DNA of 64,000 nucleotides from assembly GCF_020829665.1 (NCBI RefSeq), contig NZ_JAIVFT010000020.1, positions 1-64,000 of the forward strand. Direction: 5' to 3'. The translations under genes and the position numbers were made by a program. Below the pieces are notes generated by a model that saw only the letters and a list, made by a program, of their open reading frames with translations, was not told the DNA's origin and did not search any database. Each line of letters begins with the position of its first letter. Positions within the stretch are counted from its first letter, which is position 1. This stretch comes from Nostoc sp. CHAB 5824 (lineage in GTDB: Bacteria; Cyanobacteriota; Cyanobacteriia; Cyanobacteriales; Nostocaceae). This document shows, in pieces, positions 60,009 to 64,000 of this stretch.

Positions 60009-61577
60009 ATGGAAAATCGAATTCTTTACGTTCGCCTTCCTTGTAACCCTATCTTTCCTATTGGGGTTGTCTACCTGAGCGATCACGTCCACAAACAGTT
60101 TCCTAATATTGAACAGCGCATTTTTGATTTGGGAACAGTACCACCTTTAGATTACACTTTTGCCTTAGATCGCTGTATCGATGAATTTAAACCGACAGTG
60201 CTAGTATTTTCTTGGCGGGATATTCAAATTTATGCCCCAGTTGGTGGACGTGGTGGTAACCCACTGCAAAACGCTTTTGAATTTTACTACGCGAAGAATC
60301 CTCTATTGAAACTACGTGGGGGATTGGGCGGTTTACGAATCTTCATCGCTTACTATGTAGAGTTATGGCGCAATCAGGGCTTAATCAAACGTGGTTTAAA
60401 GCGTGCCCAAAAATATAATTCTAATGCCCGTGTAGTTGTAGGTGGTGGTGCAGTCAGTGTCTTCTATGAACAGTTGGGTAAAAGCTTACCCCAAGGGACA
60501 ATTATTTCTGTGGGTGAAGGGGAAACCCTCCTGGAAAAACTTTTAAGTGGTAGAGATTTTCAAGATGAACGCTGTTACCTTGTAGGAGAAACTCAACCAC
60601 GGGAACGGCTAATTCACGAACAACCCACTCCACTAGAAAAAACAGCTTGTAATTACGACTATATCGAAAGCATCTGGCCGGAATTTAACTTTTACCTGCA
60701 AGAGCAAGATTTTTATATAGGTGTACAAACTAAGCGTGGTTGTCCTCACAACTGCTGCTATTGCGTCTACACTGTTGTTGAAGGGAAACAAGTACGCATT
60801 AACCCAGCAGATGAAGTAGTTGCTGAGATGCGCCAATTGTATAATCGCGGCATTCGCAACTTCTGGTTTACTGATGCCCAATTTATCCCAGCCAGAAAAT
60901 TTATCGACGATGCCATAGAACTCTTGCAAAAAATCGTCGATTCTGGTATGACAGATATCCACTGGGCAGCTTACATTAGAGCCGACAATTTGACACCAGA
61001 GTTGTGCGACTTGATGGCAAAAACCGGTATGAACTATTTTGAAATTGGGATTACCAGTGGTTCTCAAGAACTCGTGCGGAAAATGCGGATGGGGTACAAC
61101 CTGCGAACCGTCTTACAAAACTGCCGCGATTTAAAAGCAGCTGGTTTTAATGATTTGGTGTCCGTCAACTACTCCTTTAACGTCATTGACGAACGTCCCG
61201 AAACCATCCGCCAAACCATCGCCTACCACCGTGAACTAGAACGGATTTTTGGTGCTGATAAAGTCGAACCTGCCATTTTCTTTATTGGATTGCAACCCCA
61301 TACCCATTTAGAAGAATACGCTTTCAAAGAAGGCATCCTCAAACCAGGGTATGATCCAATGAGCTTAATGCCGTGGACAGCCAAAAAACTCCTCTGGAAT
61401 CCCGAACCTCTTGGTTCATTTTTTGGAGAAGTCTGCTTGCAAGCTTGGCAACAAAACCCCAATGATTTCGGACGCGAAGTCATGAAAATTTTAGAAGAAA
61501 AGCTAGGTTGTGCTGAGTTAGAAACAGCACTTTCTGCACCAATAGAGACAAAAAACAAACAGTTAGCAGCTGTTTGA
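60009..61577 (+). CDS. Radical SAM protein of the PSII high-light acclimation type
   Basis: The 522-residue radical SAM enzyme has a cobalamin-binding-like N-terminal Rossmann half (NRILYVRLPCNPIFPIGVVYL to VVVGGGAVSVF). The cluster motif CPHNCCYC (C245, C249, C252) is followed by the TIM-barrel half (ADEVVAEM, GIRNFWFTDAQF). This matches the B12-binding radical SAM proteins named for photosystem II high-light acclimation (name from memory). Its substrate is unknown; neighbours suggest a photosynthesis setting. The frame is open to 59988, but ATG 60009 (or the ATG at 60006) fits the usual N-terminus. Confidence 0.88.
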   Translation: MENRILYVRLPCNPIFPIGVVYLSDHVHKQFPNIEQRIFDLGTVPPLDYTFALDRCIDEFKPTVLVFSWRDIQIYAPVGGRGGNPLQNAFEFYYAKNPLLKLRGGLGGLRIFIAYYVELWRNQGLIKRGLKRAQKYNSNARVVVGGGAVSVFYEQLGKSLPQGTIISVGEGETLLEKLLSGRDFQDERCYLVGETQPRERLIHEQPTPLEKTACNYDYIESIWPEFNFYLQEQDFYIGVQTKRGCPHNCCYCVYTVVEGKQVRINPADEVVAEMRQLYNRGIRNFWFTDAQFIPARKFIDDAIELLQKIVDSGMTDIHWAAYIRADNLTPELCDLMAKTGMNYFEIGITSGSQELVRKMRMGYNLRTVLQNCRDLKAAGFNDLVSVNYSFNVIDERPETIRQTIAYHRELERIFGADKVEPAIFFIGLQPHTHLEEYAFKEGILKPGYDPMSLMPWTAKKLLWNPEPLGSFFGEVCLQAWQQNPNDFGREVMKILEEKLGCAELETALSAPIETKNKQLAAV

Positions 61578-61679
61578 TAAAATTCACAGAATTAGACAAG
61601 AGCAAATTTTATCTCCTTGTCTCTCACCTGTTCTCCTGCCCTACTCACTCCCCCTCTGCGGTTATTTTCACCCAATCCC

Positions 61680-63077
61680 ATGTTAGAAGGTTCAATCCTA
61701 CAACAACTAGAAACATCCCATCGCCACAGCACCAGGCCAATTCGATTCGGTGTTTACTACAAAAATACCTTAGTTGCCCTGTGCCATGCTTTAGAAGACC
61801 ACATCCTAGCAGACGACGGTACACCTTTAGTAATCACAGCCTTCCAGCAGGGTAAATGGTATCTGCAAGAAGCCGGGCGATATGCAGATATCGCCCAGCG
61901 TAGCGGCGAAATTGTCATTATGGCTGCCGCTGAATCCGGTTTTGCTGAACATCCCACAAGCCAGCTACCCAATGTAGACTTAGTAGCATTAGATCGAGTT
62001 GATCCTGTGGCGCAGGAGTGGCACTTAATTATTTTATCGCCTAGATACACAGCAATGGTAATTTGTCAAGAATTGTCAGAAGCTGATTATGGCAGCACTG
62101 GAGTACCGACATCAGACTTAGAGCGTAAATTCTATGGCTTGTGGACATTTGAACCAGAGTTAGTGCAAGAGACAGCAGAAATAGCGATCGCTCACATCAG
62201 AAAATACAATCCAGAACTGGCACAAAAACTCACAGCAGATAAAGAACAAATTGTACCATCTACTGCCAGATTAGAAAATTTAGGTGCAGTTGTCTCCCGT
62301 GTAGTAGATTACCTTCAGACTGGGCAAGATAATTTATCTATCCCTACAGCGCTTCAGAAACAAACCCTAGATCGCAACTTGGTTTCTAACGAAATCCAAG
62401 CCTTTTTGCGAATGGCACAACTGATGGATATGGCAGATGTCAACAATCCAATGGCAGCTACAGAAGTGGTTGTACTTGCTGAAGCGATCGCCCAGCTTTT
62501 GGATCTTCCTGCATGGCAGATTAAGAGATTGCGGCTAGCAGCTTTGTTACATCGCATAGATCCATTACAAAAAGCAGAAAGCGTTCTCACTGGCGGTATA
62601 TCCACACGCTACCAAGAAGATGCCCCCAGTTCTCCCTTAACTTGTCCCTTAGTACCGGGGGCGCAAGTATTGCGAACTATGCCACGACTACGAGCAGTTG
62701 CCCAAATTATCACTCACCAAACCGAGTGGTGGAATGGCACAGGGGAACCAGCAGGTTTAGCTGGAGATGAAATTCCCTTAGAGTCGAGAATTTTGGCATT
62801 ATTGGCGGACTTTCAATGGCGACTCAATCAGCGAAAATCGTCAAATCAAAGCCGGGAACAGATATTTACTCAAGCTTTAGATGAGTGCAGACAGCAACAA
62901 TCTACCCGCTTTGACCCTAAACTTGTAGATACCCTAACTTTGTTAGTTATGGGTTTACAACAGGGACTTGACTTACCCTTGATGACACCGAAATTCAGCG
63001 CCGGTATCTGGATACTTGATTCTCAATGGGATAGCCACAGCAAGATAAGTGAGGAGATTGGTAGTTACTTTACATGA
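61680..63077 (+). CDS. DICT sensor with HD-like helical domain
   Basis: From ATG 61680 (465 residues) the protein starts with a DICT domain (GSILQQLETSHRH, then FGVYYKNTLVALCHALEDHIL, LVITAFQQGKWYLQEAGRYADIAQRSGEIVIMA). The C-terminal half resembles an HD-type helical domain (LAALLHRIDPL, RAVAQIITHQTEWWNGTGEPAGLAGDEIPLESRILAL in parts), but the canonical HD pair is not intact (LHRID where LHDID would be expected). The frame opens at 61617; the upstream residues are low-complexity. It overlaps the pentapeptide gene by 4 bases. Likely a light- or stress-linked signalling protein. Confidence 0.8.
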   Translation: MLEGSILQQLETSHRHSTRPIRFGVYYKNTLVALCHALEDHILADDGTPLVITAFQQGKWYLQEAGRYADIAQRSGEIVIMAAAESGFAEHPTSQLPNVDLVALDRVDPVAQEWHLIILSPRYTAMVICQELSEADYGSTGVPTSDLERKFYGLWTFEPELVQETAEIAIAHIRKYNPELAQKLTADKEQIVPSTARLENLGAVVSRVVDYLQTGQDNLSIPTALQKQTLDRNLVSNEIQAFLRMAQLMDMADVNNPMAATEVVVLAEAIAQLLDLPAWQIKRLRLAALLHRIDPLQKAESVLTGGISTRYQEDAPSSPLTCPLVPGAQVLRTMPRLRAVAQIITHQTEWWNGTGEPAGLAGDEIPLESRILALLADFQWRLNQRKSSNQSREQIFTQALDECRQQQSTRFDPKLVDTLTLLVMGLQQGLDLPLMTPKFSAGIWILDSQWDSHSKISEEIGSYFT

Positions 63078-63712
63078 ATATTGAAGCCATTAGATTAGGA
63101 AAACTCAAACAACTTCCAGGGGCAAATTTAGAAGACGAGGAACTCTCCCGACTGGATTTAAGCCGGATTAATCTTGCTGGCGCTACCCTTGTCGGTACTA
63201 ATTTTGCTGGTTCTAAACTCGAAGGAGGGCATTTGGAGGGGGCGAATTTCATGGGGGCCAACCTCCAAGAAACTGACTTGCGGGCAAATTTGATGGGAGC
63301 AAACCTGATGCAAGCAGATTTAACAGGCGCTGACTTGCGGGGTAGTAATTTGCGTGGTGCTAACTTGATGGGAGCAAGACTCAGTGATGTGTCATTAGTG
63401 GGTGCTTTCTTGAGTGGTGCCAATTTAATGAATGTAAACTTGCAAGGCGTTGACTTGCGCGGTGCTGACTTGCGTGGTGCAAACCTGACTGGGGCAAATC
63501 TCAAAGGTGCAGACTTGAGTCGCGCCGATTTGCAAGGGGCTTTGTTGAGTGAAGCAAACCTTGAAGAAGCTGACTTACGGGGGGCAAATTTGGCGGGGGC
63601 GAATTTGACGGGGGCGAATTTACTCTGTGCAGAGTTAGAAGGTGCAAATTTGAGCGGCGTTAATTTGAATAAAGCGTGTGTGGTGGGGACAGTGGTTGAA
63701 ACCCTTGCGTAA
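63074..63712 (+). CDS. Pentapeptide-repeat protein
   Basis: The 212-residue protein is about 160 residues of A(D/N)LxG repeats (GANLMGARLSDVSLVGAFLS, GADLRGANLTGANLKGADLS) forming a right-handed beta helix. Short N-terminal and C-terminal caps flank them. Such proteins are common in cyanobacteria and may act as scaffolds or DNA mimics; nothing here decides. The ATGA overlap with the DICT gene implies coupled translation. Confidence 0.93.
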   Translation: MNIEAIRLGKLKQLPGANLEDEELSRLDLSRINLAGATLVGTNFAGSKLEGGHLEGANFMGANLQETDLRANLMGANLMQADLTGADLRGSNLRGANLMGARLSDVSLVGAFLSGANLMNVNLQGVDLRGADLRGANLTGANLKGADLSRADLQGALLSEANLEEADLRGANLAGANLTGANLLCAELEGANLSGVNLNKACVVGTVVETLA

Positions 63713-63769
63713 AGATTGCACCAAAAAACCACCTATACCGATTATTTCTATTTTCGAGGACTACCCAGA

Positions 63770-63952
63770 ATGACACCTATTGCTGCACAAGTCTCAATCA
63801 CCGCAATCATTCCCATGTTGAGTGTGATCGCAAATCGGCAATGGGAACAGTTCAAAGAACTGGAAGCAGATTTTGTATCCCGGTATGGCAAGAGGTTTTT
63901 AATTTCCGTCTCAAGCCAGCACTGGATAAAGATTCTGACAGATGACTACTGA
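63770..63952 (+). CDS. Small protein of unknown function
   Basis: From ATG 63770 the frame encodes 60 residues: a hydrophobic first part (TPIAAQVSITAIIPMLSVIA) then an amphipathic, aromatic end (QWEQFKELEADFVSRYGKRF, HWIKILTDDY). The frame extends upstream to TTG 63716, but ATG is preferred. It has no recognised family. The composition is protein-like and it ends just before the window edge, so it may belong with the upstream genes. Confidence 0.4.
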   Translation: MTPIAAQVSITAIIPMLSVIANRQWEQFKELEADFVSRYGKRFLISVSSQHWIKILTDDY

Positions 63953-64000
63953 TCCAGTGGTGTGGTGAAGGAATTATCTTAGTCAAAAATGTGGCGTAGG

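Noticed and set aside
1..64000. CRISPR arrays, rRNA and tRNA genes
   Set aside because: No direct-repeat/spacer array and no rRNA-like sequence were seen; no tRNA cloverleaf was recognised by eye, although a tRNA scan would be needed to exclude one.

Overview
The window looks like chromosomal DNA of a filamentous, Nostoc/Anabaena-type cyanobacterium. The evidence is oxygenic photosynthesis genes (psaE, psb28, ndhO, a PAP/fibrillin protein, a Ycf66-like protein and a radical SAM protein of the PSII high-light acclimation type), very frequent GCGATCGC (HIP1) sites inside genes, several period-7 tandem repeat tracts between genes, and several protein families that are largely cyanobacterial (DUF3134, DUF1830, DUF4079, and DUF6761-, DUF6887- and DUF6888-like proteins).

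Layout. 0-7 kb: a PEP-CTERM exported protein, a lone receiver protein, a small coiled-coil gene, uvrC, a stand-alone HTH domain of the vWA-MoxR-associated type, and a decayed Rpn-family nuclease/transposase gene split by a ~115-bp element. 7-20 kb: housekeeping genes (COG0523 GTPase, cysS, a TldD/TldE pair, coaD, lgt, cobM, rlmN) with small gene pairs between them. 20-24 kb: accessory DNA with a glutamine-rich protein, a zinc-ribbon gene, a decayed rlmN remnant carrying a MITE copy, and a minus-strand run of four exported or membrane-anchored proteins, two of them paralogues. 24-34 kb: dtd, psb28, moaB, an ethylene-receptor-like/PAS/GAF/GGDEF protein, mraY with a DUF3134 gene, psaE, mutM, ndhO, mdh, and a 20-residue-repeat protein beside a lipoprotein. 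34.9-39.1 kb: a compact three-gene operon (winged-helix-like protein, AAA-type ATPase, PD-(D/E)XK nuclease), the best candidate here for an undescribed DNA-targeting or defence system. 39-46 kb: a frameshifted retropepsin-like gene with its partner, pgi, a RelE-type toxin-antitoxin pair, two amino-acid ABC transporter genes and two Uma2 genes. 46-64 kb: an ArsR-family regulator with a perfect operator palindrome, hemA, glpX, glutaredoxins, tadA, bolA, an OmpR-type regulator, an ABC ATPase with a membrane partner, the radical SAM gene, a DICT/HD-like protein and a pentapeptide-repeat protein.

Repeats are a theme. A ~190-bp MITE with 16-bp terminal inverted repeats has an intact copy and a worn copy. 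A ~30-bp palindromic repeat has landed inside cysS (in frame) and at the end of mraY, where it supplies the stop codon; mutM and mdh seem to carry related in-frame insertions. Heptamer tracts occur in at least five intergenic regions. Statements about what a family normally looks like come from memory and were not checked against a database.
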